Positions 40,687 through 55,600 of a stretch of DNA of 64,000 bases are shown here, piece after piece. The notes beneath the pieces are model-generated. The model was not told where the DNA came from. It did not search any database and saw only the letters and a program-made list of their open reading frames with translations. The first letter of the stretch is position 1, and each line of letters begins with the position of its first letter. A program made the translations under genes and the position numbers. Source of the DNA: Melanocharis versteri (Eukaryota; Chordata; Aves; Passeriformes; Melanocharitidae). The stretch covers positions 130,478 through 194,477 of the forward strand of contig VZTG01007186.1 of NCBI GenBank assembly GCA_013397845.1, read 5' to 3'.

Positions 40687-43600
40687 CTGGCAGAAGAGAG
40701 AAAGAGATGCGTTAAGTCTTGCCTGATGTAAGAACACGCCAATGCTGCCTTGTTTCAAGAATGTGAAAGTTACCCTTCCTTGTAAAAATTATTTTAATGA
40801 GGATTATCACCACGAGCTGCATTCAGGTCTGAAAACCAAAATTCAATGGCTCCATACACTTAAAGACTTGCGCTGCTGGCTGGTTTTCTCTACATCTCAT
40901 TCCCAAGACTGCTGGACAGGGAGTTTCCTCAGGTCTACACACAAGAGTTCTAACAGAGAGAACAAATGGGTGTAAACACAGTCACACGGAATGAAACTTG
41001 TTTACACTCATAAATGCTGAAACACTCTACCCCTAAGAGAGTTTTGATCCAGCACATGCAAGTATTTCAGGTTCTGGCCAGAGATGAATCTCTGTGATAT
41101 TGCAAGTCACCAGGGCAGCTGGTTCTCTGCACAGATCTCTTAACCATCTGCAGGGCTAGATGAATGTTATCGCTGGATCAGAACCAGTTTGCTCTCTACA
41201 CCCAACAGGTCCTTGAGGGGACGGAGGCTGGGGCTCCTTTTACAAGATTGGCATTTGCAAGCTGTGAAGAGAGGTGAGAGCCAAAGAGTACGAATTGCAG
41301 AGGTACATCAGACACTCTATTGTTCACTTGCCTGTTAAAATCCCAGTAATTGCCAAGATTCATCCACCTTGACGGCAAGATAAATACTTACTTCATGACA
41401 CCAGATTCAATAATACCAAGTGTTGAAGTTATCCACAGCCAGGAACACTTTCCAGCAGGTTTATTAAAATCTTCCATATTTCCTTTGTCAAACCACACTG
41501 ATTAAAGACTAGGAGGAAGGACATGGCATATCCTACATAACTCTGTCAACATCCTTTAACTTCCTTAGCTTCCTTAGACATGCTTGAAAAATATGTTCTA
41601 GTTTATCAGGATGAAATGAATGGTAGAGCCTAGAGAGTGGACTCTCCAAAAAAGACTGAGGCATCTACAATTAAGGCATTGCAACTCCTAGCTGGCAGTC
41701 ACTTGGCTTGGAAACCCTTGGATGGCAACACACAAAAGGAAAAGCAGAGTGAAACTCAGTGGCCTTGTGTTAAGTGCCCACTCTCCTCACCTTGTTGGCT
41801 GTTTGCCTGGAGGAGCTTGGACTCAAGCGCTCACTCCACACAGGAGGAAGCATCAAGCTCTGAGCTATCCCACCAGAGGCAGCAGGATCACCTGTGGTCC
41901 TACCCCTGACTGACCTGTTCCCACCAAATGGGCAGAGCCTGGGGCTGTATCCAGTCACCTGCACAAAATCTCCAGCCCAAGGCCCTGAGTGAGCCCTTGC
42001 CTGAGTGCAAGGAGCTGTGCTGGGCAGTCACAGGAACTGCAAGTCCCTCTCGCAGGGCAGCGTGCACAAGGCTGGAGGTGTCTCTGATCCTGATGAGTGA
42101 ATTTCTCCAGGAGGGCATACAGTCAGCAAGGCAGGGTGCCAAAGCTGTTGCCGTGTAGCTGTGACCCAAGGCCTGCCTGTATTTTTGCAGCTATTGACAC
42201 AGGTGAACATTACCCATGCTGCTCTAACAGGCCTACACTCTCTCTTTTTTCCCTTTTGTTTTTAATGAGAACTCAGTGTTCTTTTCCCGGGAATTTTTTT
42301 CCTTTTTTTTTTTTTTTTTCAATTTCAAACATTCCAACAACTTTACTGCTTCAGACACTGATATCAGTCTTACTTTGTGCAGCTGATATCCTCATTCCCA
42401 CTGCTGAGCCTAGAGACTACTTTAAATGTTACTGGAGGACTGTATCTCCATCTAGTGTCTGTTTGTGCAGTATACTCCCTTGCACAGGGGTTTATACAAC
42501 TAAAGCATGTGAAGACCTTTTTCAACATCTCTTGAGGGATTTCAGGTATCTATATAATGAGTTCATTAGGAAGCACAGCAAGGATTCATTATGGAGTAAA
42601 AGAAAAAAAATTAAAAAGAGCTCAAAGCAGGCATGCAAAATTCACATTTCACTTATAACAGACGTGGCTGGGGCTGAAAAGTTAAGTGCATTAGCAAAAC
42701 ACTGTGCACGAAGTCGAAACTTTATCAGTTCCTGGGGCTGGTCTCTGCTGTAGCCACTGTCTGTGGTCCTTCTGTTTGTTTGTTTCAGAGCAGGCTCAGA
42801 CCACAGCAATTCAGAGCTCTCCATGGCTCTCTCCACTCTACAGCCCAGCCAAGCCTCCAGCAGTTTGTTGGGAAATATCATGTGATACTGAGGAATACAG
42901 AGCAAAGCCCTGTATTTTTGCTTGTAGATTCCTGTGTCCAGAGTGCTTTTTAATTCAGCAAACATCCTGCTTGGTTTCTTTGCACCATAGGTAAAGAAAC
43001 TATGTGGTTAACTTGGCAATAAGATTTTCTACTGCTAAAAGCCATGTCAAAATTGGGCTATCTCAGTTCGTGTTTATCTCAGATAACAGATCAAATAATA
43101 AGTTCTCAGATCCTCTGAGATAAAGATGTGGCATTATTATTGCTCCCCTTTTTGCTACTTCATTGTTTGTAAACCAAGGTATAAGTTCCTATTTCAATAA
43201 ATATCTGAAGTTCTCTCAACAAAATCCCAAAGTCTTCTCTAATTCATTTTTCCTTTTTGCTACCAGAATACCTCACTCTTAGCAATTATGAGACAGCCTA
43301 CTCCCAGAAAAACCTCTTCCCAAAATAAGCTAAAAACCTGAAAAATAAAAGTTTAATATATCCCTTCCAAAGCTCTTCTTCCTTTTCACTATTATGAATA
43401 TAATTTTATAATCACTTCTTGAGTTAAGCTATCTGGGTGCCAAAATACACCTTTGGAAGTGGCTTAGAAAGGATTTAATTGTTAGACCATAAGTGTGGTT
43501 TGCTTCCTGCATTCATTTTTAATGGATGCTTTGTAGTTTGGAGCAAAGTTTGGAAACCAAAACAGGGAGGAAAGCTGAGCTAAGAGGCTCTTGAAAAGGA

Positions 43601-46600
43601 AAATCTAGCTGCTGTCAGACCCTACCATGACCAGACTCTGCACTGCCTTCATTTTCAGAAAACAAATCTGACCTAAAAGCTTCTGGCTGAAGAGAAAGCA
43701 ACCACATGGAATAGTACAAATTAAGTTCCTAAGCAAAGTTCACAAGCTTCTCACTCAGCCCTTCCAGTCACCAAGAGACTGACTCAATTACTCCAATTAC
43801 TTTAATGAGCTAGGTTCTCACAAGTGATTCTGGATCAAAAGTGGAGGGTGGAATGAAATCCTTTCAGCACTGTCCTTTAGCTTGACCAGAAACTGCCAAA
43901 AATATTTTAGAGCACAATAAAAGTAACTGCCTTTTGGAGAGTGTACAGAATAATACATCTATCTGTATTTTTTCAAATCCTTTAGTCTCTCCTTAGCAGC
44001 AGCCCTAAGAGAGCTTGATTCTCATCCCAAAACGTTGGTAATGAACAGATTAAACTTCTGAAAGAAAATATTATTTTCTGAAAATCAAACTGGTCCTCTT
44101 TCAGACACCAAATCCCTTTCAGGACAGGGAGATTCAAATCCCCTCCTCCGACACTTGGAGTAATGAACCAGATCTAACATACAGTTCCACAAAGGGCTTT
44201 CAGTGAGAACTCTATTATTGAACACCTCAGGAAAATTATTTACTGTGTCTTAACATTAACTTTTTCCTTCAAGAGTGAAATGGTCTGAAAATGGCTCTCT
44301 GGCTAATGGTGCGAGGCTCTGTCGTTAACTGAGCACAACTCCTCCTGACTGACACCTGCCAACAGTGAACGACAGAAGCTGCAGAAATGTACAGGTGCAA
44401 ACGACTGTTCCGGGGCTTTTAAGAACATTTCGCTTTATTTATCATTTTGGAGTAGAAACATAACTGAAGGAACGTGAAAGTGAAGGAATGAACGTACTCA
44501 CCTTGTAGAAAAACAGGAAAAGCCCGAAGAAGAGGCTGTAGAGATCCGCAGTCAGAATCCCCAGGTTGACGGAGGTGGCGCTGGTGACTTTAATCACAAC
44601 TGGCATGAAGCTGTACAGCCCAAACATGCACAGGGCAAAGGCTGTGAACAGCAGCGCTGCAAAACAAGGTGACAAGCGACTCCTCAGGCACAGAACAATG
44701 ATTTTAAAGAGCACTGATATTCTTCAGACGCTTTAAAACTATGCATTTTTATCTCCTAAAAGATAGGGGAATGTACACGTAAGAAAAGCATGGAAGCTAC
44801 CTTGTATTGCAAGAATTACTGTATCTATACAAGAAAGTTCTCATTCATTCCTACATACGAGCTGACTGAAGAAATTTAGAGCCACGTTTCTTGATAACAT
44901 TTAGTTCTGTTCAGATAAAAATGTGTCAATTTTTCCAGTACTTCATTTAGGAAGGACAACAGAAAAATGTTCTTGTGACGTTCCAAAAACAAATATATCA
45001 GTAATTAAACAGGTTTCATTTTTACTTATTTCAATTTATTTTGAAAAATTTTCAAGTTATAAGTAAAATGCAAAACCTGTTTTAATGCTCAATTCTACAT
45101 ACCCTCTGTCTTTGCTGAGCTACAAAGTTCGAAGAAAATAAACTTTTGAAATATAATATTATTATATTAATTGTTACTGTCATTCAGAGAAAGAAAAGCC
45201 CCACCATTCAAAGTCTAAATGATTATCATTTTCCAGTGTTCTGTAACATGCACATTATTTCATCATACACATACCAACTTTCCAGTTCCATTGAATTTTC
45301 ATTATCTCTTTATGTTCCACAATGGCTCTAGAGTCAGAGAAAAGATATAATACAGTAAAAAAGGAAAAAAAAATTCAAGTAGAAAATTTAATAACCAAAA
45401 TATATAAGAAACATTTTGATTTCTAAGCCATTCATTTTTTGTTTCAAATTTTACTGAATGACACTAGCTCAAACATCTAACAAACATGAAAAAAGACATG
45501 AAAATTAAAGTGCCTGAAAGTCAAGAGCACTGTTATTTAATTCTTATGCCTTCTTCACAGGCATTTTAATCCTTCAGCGATTCAGTTTTATTTGATATAC
45601 CATTTGAGGAAATTATTAACTATAATGATGAGAAATGAGGACTATATAAATCATTAGACAGACTTAAGTGCACCTGGTCTGTTACTCAAATGTGGTTATT
45701 TGTAAGAGTATACATGGCTTCATTTTAAACTTGAGTTTATTATGGAAGATCTCCTGCTAACAATTATCTCCTAAACTTTTCCACAGAGAAAATCCATTAA
45801 GAAATACATTCCTGTGAACAGTCCTCAGCGTACTGAGCGTCCTCACAAACATCAACGAAACCAAAAATACGGCCAAGTATCCTACGTGTTCAACTGCAGG
45901 AGTTCAGCTTTAGAACTGATGTAATAAGAGCAGTGCAAAGAAAAAGCATATAAAACAGATGCTGATCAGGGACAAAAATCAATTCAAGTGGAAGGACTCC
46001 CATATAGGCCAAATACAGATGTAACAAATAATTTAATAACATCATTTCAGTGTATACAAGCAATCATCTGTAGAATATTCTTAATTAGTTTTAAAATAAA
46101 TATTAGATCCTTACAGCTGTAGACCGCTGATAACAGTCCCAAACAAGCCCACCATTCCTAGAAACTCCACTCTGCTCAGATTTTTCACAATGTATTCCTC
46201 ACTCACATTAGAAATGGCATACAAAGAAGCACCAAGAAGCACTAAGACATCTCCAATCACCACGTCACTACCTGTACAGAAATATTAATCCACAATAAGG
46301 GTAATGCCACAAACACTTTTTAACTTTCCTTAAAAAAGCAAGCATATTTATCTTGAACATCTCTATCTTCCTAGCTCATTCCAGGGGAAGGGGGAAGGAA
46401 ACCCTTCCTGTGTGTGCAGAGGAGTGTCTGAGCACAGACTCTGCTGCCTGCTCACCTCACCCTGCACAGTGTGGAGAGAGCTAAACCCAGCATCTACATC
46501 TCATCCCAGCCAAGCCACTGCTGTATTATCTGGTCCAACCCTACTCCTGCTGACCCCAGGCACTGTAGGGAATTGAGAATTCCCAGTTAGAGATGCTCTC

Positions 46601-49600
46601 TACATTTTGAGAATATTGTCCTCACTTTTGCAGTAAGGCCTGATTCAAGGCTTGCTAAAATCAGTCTATCGATTTTGGAGGGACCTGGACTCAGCTTCAG
46701 GTTTATGACAGGTCCTAAGTGGGCACTGCAGATGGGTGGTACCGCATGTCCTGCTACAGTGGATTTATACTGCAAATGGGACTCCCTGTGCTACAATCAC
46801 TCATCATTAAATGCCTCTGTGCATCAGCTAAACAGCAAGAGGATCGCTGCTGTTTAAATCCTTCGATTGGTTTAAAATTTCCTTCCCTAAGCAATCACTA
46901 AGAAAGTATGTCTAAAATATGAGGGCAAGCAGCAGTAAGGATCCCCAGGTCAGCAAATAAAGCACAACTGCCTAACGTCTCAGGGAAATATTCTTCTCCC
47001 TCAGGACCAAGACACTTGTACCACATAGCAGTAAGGCTAAACTTCAGTTTGTCTTATGCCTTACCTACAGCAAGGCCCCAAAATAACACCACATAGGCTT
47101 ATCTCTATGCTGTCTGATGAAGGCAATGCCCTGAAATTTAACTTCTCTCATGCTCTCCGGCTCTGAGAATTCAAAATTCTTATTCAAAATAAGATCACTA
47201 TGATATGGGTTGATTTAGGCATCTGTCATAGAGAAGATGAGACCTGCCTTTTTATCTACACCCAGCTGGCTCCTGGCCCCCAGAGCCCAGCCTCCCTTGC
47301 AGAGGTCCCAGGAATCCTGGCATCCTGCCCCATCTCCTCTTCCACTCCCATAGTAAGCCCCTGCTTCCCAGGCTGTGACCCTGGGGACACATGGACCATT
47401 TCTGCTGGGTCTGCCAAAGATAACTCTGCGAAGTCAGCTGCTGTGAGCAACTTTTTATCTGGTACTGGTACTCAGAGAAAACTGCAAATCAGAGAAGTCT
47501 GGCTGCCAGCAGGTTGATACTATATAAACAAGACAAGGTTTGCAGGGAGAGGCAGCTTCTTTTGTTAAAGCATCTCACACGGCAGTCAAAGTGAACAAGC
47601 TTTCAGGAATGAGACTTTCCATCACATCTAATGAACAGCGGCAAAATTTAAATTTAACACAAATGGGGTATTTTTTAAGGTAGAAGAAATATCCAAACAT
47701 ACAGGCAAAGAAATTCCACAGCTCCCCATAAAATCAACATCTCCTCTTCTTGGACAAGAAATAAAAACAGCAACATGTTCTCTTTTAAAAGAGAACTGTG
47801 TCTGCTACTATTTCTGCTTTACAGGTTCCTGTCCACAGCAGGGACCATCTCTCTGCTCTTCCCCCCCACAATAAGGGACTCCTTACCTTCACTGTCCTGC
47901 CTCCCTGCCAAAATGTCTGCACCCACCATTGTTCCTACACCCAGCAAACAGACGGCAACAGCAAGAAAATGTATCAGCCTGTATCTTGCTCGGAGAATGA
48001 ACCAGGACAGAGCCATCAGCACAGGAATCCCAAAACAGTCCAGGAGCTGTGTGTACAGAAAAATGGTTTGAGTTAGAAACCCACCCCAAACCTGGACTGC
48101 AACACCCTGAAAGCAAATGCACAGGATCTTACTTCCAATCATCAGACATTAAGGAAACCTGCAAAGCAGCCCCAGTAGATTTGTTTAAGAGAGGGGTGAG
48201 ACCCACATTTCACCATTAAAAAAGCATTTTGCAAGTGGAGGATGAGCTGGAACAGGGGTCCACTTTCTCCTGATAGGAAAGCACAGATTTAGAAACTCTT
48301 CTAATCATGGATCTAATAAATTTCTGCAGCTTCACAAATGAATGCCAGGATATTGGTCTGAAACAACATCGCTCCCCAGGGTTCCATGTACACAAAGCAA
48401 AAATCTGGAACTATTGATGGGTACAAGGAATCTGATTTTACATTGACGTGACTGTGACAAGGACCTGACCCTGCAGCTTTGGGTTTGATGCACCCCTCTG
48501 CCTCCGCTGGGTCACACTAAAAACCAAAATTGCTATGTGTGTTGGAAGCCATGTGCAAAACTGGTAGAAATAAGATAGGAAGGGAAGAACAGCTTTTCTT
48601 AAGCCATCTTCCTAATTTCCCAGCTTCCCACAAAAACACATGCAAGCCACCAATGCATTTTCATCACTCTGTCAGAGCTAACTCCAAGTCAGAAGCAGAT
48701 AGCCTACTCTAATTCACCCATGGCCCAGCTGCAGACATACAAGGCAGCTGGAGTTTTGGAGCACTTCAGGTGTGTTTGCAGACACTGCCCCAAGCAGACT
48801 GAAGAGCTGTGGTTCAGGGATGTCTGTGCTCCATGAAAAGCACTGACTCTGACTTAGCTTTCCTTTCTTTATTTTTTCTCTACATGTTCCTATGGATCTT
48901 TGCTTCGCTGTTAGACCCACCCATAGAATCACAGAACTGTTTGGATTGGAAGAGAGCTTAAAGTTCATCTAGTTCCAACCCTCCTGCCATGGGCAGGGAC
49001 ACCTTCCACTCGACCACTCCAACCTGGCCTTGGACACTTCCAAGGATCTTCTACCTTTTCTCCTTTAGTACAGGAAGCATCAAGACTTAGCTGTGTACTT
49101 AATACAGAAAAATACAAAGCAATATAATACGGGCATATTGTTCTAGAATAACCAAATACCACCAAGACCACTGAGCTAATCATAATTGGTTTAATATTTA
49201 ATTCAATGAAATAGATTTTGTTTCTCAATTTGTCGAAGGAAAGAAAAAGGTGCATTTTCTGACCAGTCTCAGTAGAGTGCCAGGGAACTACATAAGCGAA
49301 CGGCCTACAGCAGAACATATAGGCAACTTCGCAAACATTCCTCAGAAATTACTCTCAAATGTTAGCCCTTAAAACTTGGCCTCTTGAAGCCCCAACAAAG
49401 TATTACGTCCAGATTAGTAGGACTACGGCATAATCCCTGCAATCAAGACAAGAGCCCTCAGTTCTCAGTGTTCATTTCCAGACTCTGCCTGCCTCAGTGC
49501 ACCCCTGCAGTCGACTTCTGTGCTGTGCCCTTGTCCCCAAGGGCTTTAACCAAACTTGTTAACATTTTGATGATACGTCTGGTTTTACTTGTTCGTAACT

Positions 49601-52600
49601 ACACATAGTAAAGTCTTACAAGCATAGTGCTAAGGGAAGCTCTTAAAGATTAAATCCTAACAGTGCCTCTAATCCTTCCATCTATTTGTCTTTGTTCCTT
49701 GGATTGCCTCCAGCTTGTCCAGTTTGTAAAGTCTGTGAAGTGTAAAAGTACTTCTTTAGGCTTTATTATGGGACATTACAACCACCTGAGTTCCCAATAT
49801 ATGATACCAATTTCAATACAACTTTACACTGTGAAAAATATCACACTGTCATTTTCTATCTTGTCAGAGGTCTTGTTCTCTATCTTACCTTTAGTCTAGA
49901 CTCAAGAAAACCTCTAACATTTCCTTCAAATTTGACTAGTATCAAACAACAAGAAATACTACAAGCATTAGAAATCAAAATTTTTACCCCTCTGGTAGTA
50001 GACATCTCTTCTACTAATAAGTAAGCTTTCACTTCCCATTAACTGAGATGTCAGCATGTAGCTTTCCAGCCTCCAAGCAGTTTTGCAACCCAAACAGAAA
50101 GAGTGGAAGAAAACCCTTTAAAAATCATCATAATTAGGATGTAAGGGAGTAGTACATAATGAACCAGAAGCTCTTTCAGTAATGCCAGATGGGGAATTGC
50201 TGCATCCAGACCAAGAACATACTGTAGAACTACAGCACCACGGTTAGAGGACTTGCAGCCAGGACACACAGGCACCAAATGATGAAGAACATGCCCTGGT
50301 AATATGTTCCAGGAGACAATTACCGTCAATTACAGACAGATGAAATCAGATTTCCAACTACTGGATCTTACCTTCCCTTCATCTAGTACATTACAGAGCT
50401 CCTCTGTACAGGATCAAGATCAAAGAGGTGCAAAGCAGATGTAATATCACGATGAATTGTGTCAATGGAACCAATTGAAAGAATAAAGTTTATTTATTGA
50501 GGTTTTACGACATTTACAGCAGTACTGTGGTAGTGATTACTATTTCCAGTAGAGCCTCTTCAAACTCTCATCTTAATTCAATTCTAGCCTGTATTTTTAA
50601 CAAGGGAGGAAAAACCAGATAACTTGGTGATTTGATTTACAAACGTTTCAACTCAAGCCAGGCTTTGGCCACACTGCATATAGGAGGTTTTAAAAGTAGG
50701 GTAAATTATTAAAAGATGTTTTAATACATGGTTAATAAATTATCATAGACAGTTGGAGGTCATTGGTTTGCTTATAATTGCCAGCTTCAGACAGCTTTGT
50801 AAGCAAGAAAGCTCAACTGCTCATCCTGCTTATTCCCAACAAGACTATCGGGGCAGCCTCCAGCTGAGCCCCAGGAGCTCATCCTGTATTTTCTCCTGTT
50901 GAGGCTAGCACTCTCCCATCAGCTGACAATCTGTCAATAGCTGCCTGAAAAACATTTCCATCTGAATTATCTACAGAGCGAATGCTAAATGTGCCCAATA
51001 AAATGTTAAAAACATCAAACCACAGCCATGCTGCTTGATTTTTTGCTATAAATCACAGAATTGTAGAATATCCTGAGTTGGAAGGGACCCATCAGGATCA
51101 TCGAGTCCAACTCCTGGCCCTGCACAGGACACCCCAAGAGTCACACCATGTGCCTGAGAGTGTTGTCCAAATGCTCCTTGAACTCTGCCAGGCTGGTGCT
51201 GTGACCACTTCCCTGGGGAGCCTGTTCCAGTGCCCAACCACCCTCTGGGTGAAGAACCTTTTCCTGATGTCCAACCTAAACCTCTCCCAACTCAGCTGTG
51301 TGCCGTAATAGGCGGTCAAACCACAGTACAGCCAAGTCCTGCCACAGGAAAGAAGGACACTGGCAGCAAGGAGTATCCTGGCACTACCTCAGCCATAGCC
51401 AAACAGTTCAGCTGCAGACCAAAGTCATCTTCTGTATTTACTGAGAAATGAGAGCTGCCATCCCACTGTTACCACCTTAAAAATCTCCAAACCCCTCCTG
51501 TAAAGTGCTGGTATTTGACAACTAAAGGGAAACCAGTTCTGCCTGTGTGTGCACGTGTGAGAAAATACATGGAAGTTCCTTGCTGAGCTGAAAAAAACTT
51601 ATCTTTGAAGCTACGTTTCATAGTGGTAAGCTGAAGCTCCAGCCAGACAGCATTTTAACAATGATTACACTGCATTTGGGAAGGTGCCATATACCCCTGG
51701 GCTGCTTTTATGGTCCCTGGGCATCCACTCACAGCCAATACTGCAGACTGGCCATCAGGCTGGGTGCTCTGAACCACAGGTACTGACGTAGCTGCAAAAT
51801 TGCCTGCCAAAACCAGAAAGCAAGTGCCTCGCACTAGACCAAATCACAGGCTTTTGTTGTGCTTCTTTTTTCTCTGGTATCTCATTTCTGACAATGGTGA
51901 GAAACTGGTGACTTCAGAGAACGTACAAGAAACCTTAAGGCAACAGGCAATTGCAACAAAATTGCAATTACTGAACTGACACAAAGCAGCATCAGTCACA
52001 AGGTTACCACAAGGGAAAAAGGCTCAGAAAATGCTTGAGTTTTTGGCAACTGGACAGGACAATCTATTATAACTATTCTTTCTTAATTCCTATGAAAAAA
52101 ATCATGGGGATACTTTATTACTTCTGAGAACTTGGATCAAAGTCCTGGCTTGTTCAGCTGTAAAGTATAAGGTCAAACAGCGTCTCACTTACCAGCTTAA
52201 CTTGATCTTGAGACTGAAACAAGTCCCTCTTAAAACTTTGATTTCTTAGGCATTATTTGTAAGAAGATTAAAGACCTAGTGAGTCATAACACGTAAGTAT
52301 GAAGTGGAAATGTGACAAAAACAACCCAAGAGACACAACCGGTCTTCAGCTGTGCAAAGAAAAGTTACTGCAATTCTCTAAAGGGAGCGCAGACCACAGG
52401 AGTTTATTGCTTTACAGGCAATTCTCTTAAATATTAACCCCTATTACTTCGACTCTGTAAAACACTGACACCTAAACACTCCTTTCCAACTAACAGCCAA
52501 GTCTTCATGTTACTTTTTTTTAAAATTCAGGTAAGTGAGGTCACAACCCTAGCCACAGAGCCCCACCACTGGTAACAGCAGGCATGAACTGGCACAAGTG

Positions 52601-55600
52601 GGACACACTCCTTCCTGGCTCATGCACCCTTTCCCTCGTTCCCACAGCAGCTGTGAAGTCACACAGTGAGTTAACTCGGGCCTGACACAGCTCACCAACA
52701 GTACAGCCAAAGGCAGGGTTTACTCTCACTTTGCTCAGCGTTCTGAGCCAGTTTGTTCAAGGAAACTGGCCCTGCAAGCTCAGGAGAACACAGAGGCAGG
52801 AGGAAAGCACTGACTCTTCCAGCAGCTTTTGTCTGTGTAGGGTGACAAAGAAACCCCAGCTTTAGCCCTCCTGCTTACAGAGCTTTTTCAGAACACAAGA
52901 TTTATCCTAGTGCAGCAATGCAGCATCAAGCACTGGTGTTGCAGAGGATGTCTACTATTACTCTAGGCATGCTGACCTTCCTTCCACCTCTTCCAGAGAG
53001 GGCCCTGAACTGCCACATCCAAAAGGCACAAGGCTGGTCCCTCACTGTATGGTCACCAGCTAATATTCAGTGTGTCCTCACAGGTGGGGTTATATCTCAC
53101 AACGCCTCCTGCAGCTTCTAGGGCTAGGCAAGGGATCCACCTCGCTCTCATCAGCAAGAACCTGCACTGAGTGACTTATCTGGCCATAAATCTTTATTTT
53201 GTGTCAGGAGAAAAAACTGAGTGGCTGTCAGCAAACTCTTAGAAGTGCTTTTATCAAAATAATTAGGGTCCAACTCAAGAGCTGGCACAGGATAATACCA
53301 GCCAATTTTCTCTGCTTCCTGGAAAGGTTATTCATGATACAGGATGCTCTTCCCTGTACTGCAGAGAGAAAATAGATACTGGAAAGTTCTTTTCAGGCTT
53401 AAATAGCTTCCATGTCTGTCCTATGAATCTCATTTTAGAAACCAGTCCAAAACTGTAATAAAAGCAACAGTTCAAAAAGAGAGATCAGTCCTTACCTGCA
53501 CACTTGTGAGGGTTGTATATTGGTAGGCTTTTACAATCATGTAATTTGCTTCAACATCAGCCAGTCCCAAAAAAATATACTTCCACCACCTCTGTTTCAA
53601 GATCTGCCAAAGACTGTCACTGCCTGTTTAGAAGAAAGCAGCAATCAATATGTGTTTCTTTCCAACCAAATGTTGCATGGGAATTTTGCTTTTTAGAAGC
53701 ATAAATAATGCCAAGATGTTTGACTTTGCCTGCCCCTGCTTAAGATACGATAACAGGAAACACAGCCTGGGAGGAGACAATGCAAATGGTGAAAAGCACA
53801 GAAATTCTTCCACATGAAGAAAAACACAGCAAGACTAGAGCTGTTTAAAGACTAAATTAATAAGAATAAGAGGAATACTAAACAGCCTCTGGTAATAAAG
53901 CTTGTTACAACAAAGCTTATTTTTCCTATTATAACATAGGACTTCAAACCAAAGAGCACAAAACTCTAAACAGATATGAAGTTATATCAAATTAAATGCA
54001 CATTTAACCTGTGAAATTAATTTCCATGTGTTGCTATAAAGCAGGAACTTTAAAAACTAGGATGAGTATTGAGGTCTTTATTTCCAAATTCTGAAAGGAA
54101 AATGTAGAAAGAAAAGAAAAGATAAACTAGAATCTCCCATCCCACATTTCACATACCGGTCCTAAATGCCAGCATTGTTGTATAAACTAGAAGCAGCAAA
54201 GAATAGTTGATGAAACTTTGCAACATTGGAGTATTCACTTGGTATTTTTCTGCCAGGTACTGGCTCGTAACAGCAGTCCCACAGATAAACAAGGAAAGCA
54301 TCTGGCCCAGAATTATAGTTTTCCAAATATGCCTGTGAAAATAAAAGACAAAACAGTAAGCTCAGAATTAAACATTCAAGTTTCTAAAAAAAATATTTGC
54401 TGGTTTTACAGGGAAAATGCCATTTTTTAAAGACTGACACTTTATTCTTTTTCTACTCCCTTCCAATGTTGTCCTGATCTACAGGTGAGCAGGGTTTTGT
54501 GTATGCAGAAGGTCTGGTCTGACCTCAGGACAGCCACGCAAGAAGTGAGGCCAGTTCAAGCCACCAACTGTGGAGACTGCAGTTACTGGCAAGGATCTTT
54601 AAACAGGTCACCTGGGCAGGCTCTACCCCATAGCAGGTCCTTTTCTTATTATGCAGGTTTTGAATGAAATCCTTTGTCCTCCACTGAATTCCATTCTGAC
54701 TTTGGCCAACAAAGATCTACAACATGGAGATAAAGCACAACTACCTTCAGGCTCATCTGAGACCTGAGTTTTAGAGAGCTGAGAGCTTAAGCTGAGCAGT
54801 GCTAAGGAAACACAGAAGTATTAATGATAAAACCAAAGAACAGCTCAGCTTGGAAGGATCTTGAAAGATCATCTGGTCCACCCTTTCATGGGAAAGGGAG
54901 CCTTGATGAGACCATTTATCACCCTGTCTAGTTGCATCTTGCAAACCTCCAGTGATGGGGACTCCACAACATCCCTGCGGAGGCTGTTCCAGTGATTGCT
55001 TGTTCTCACCTTAAAATACATTTCTTGTAATAATTACTATAATTAATACTTATTGTGGATTTTTTCAGTTCTATTACATTATGTTCTGTTGTAACTGCGG
55101 ATGGAGTTAAGAATGCATTTCAGGTAAGATCATGTTTGCTTTCACAGCTCTTCTTAGGTCCCATGCACAGCCAGCAGGAAAAAAAAAGAAAAAAAAAGCT
55201 CATGCTCTTTTAGTAGCAATTCTTCACCTACTGTAAGATGAACTACTCCAGGTGCTCCTAGCCAAACAGGAGCATGTAACTCTAAGTTGGTTTTTTTTGG
55301 CTTGCTCTTTCTCCTGCCAATGGAGCTATGCAGATTTGTACCACCCCAGTCTCTGCACGTGTACAATATGCAGCGACAGGAACTAAGCCGTGTGCTGTGT
55401 GTACAGGCCTGCCAAGTTCACATTTAACCTGTTTACTCTGAAGATTACCGATGAGAATTCAACTGTCCACACAATCTATTCATTTGTTTCCACTCAAATT
55501 AATCTAGCAAGGGAAGAAAGGACCCCATTAGGATTCTGCCCCTACTCTGTGCCCACATCTCTCCACGCCAACTTCTGGCAGGACACCCATGTGTCGGGCG

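Larger units (their letters stand above)
48047..53495 (-). other. SLC35F2 intron 3
   Basis: A 5.4 kb intron, the longest that is fully bounded. It holds two CR1 3' ends in the sense orientation (48923-49048 and 51052-51302). The rest is unique AT-rich sequence with no recognisable exon. Confidence 0.9.

Noticed and set aside
42097..42753. A 218-codon plus-strand open frame inside intron 7
   Set aside because: It spans the T17 homopolymer (a run of phenylalanines), has no recognisable domain, and lies antisense within a well-bounded intron.
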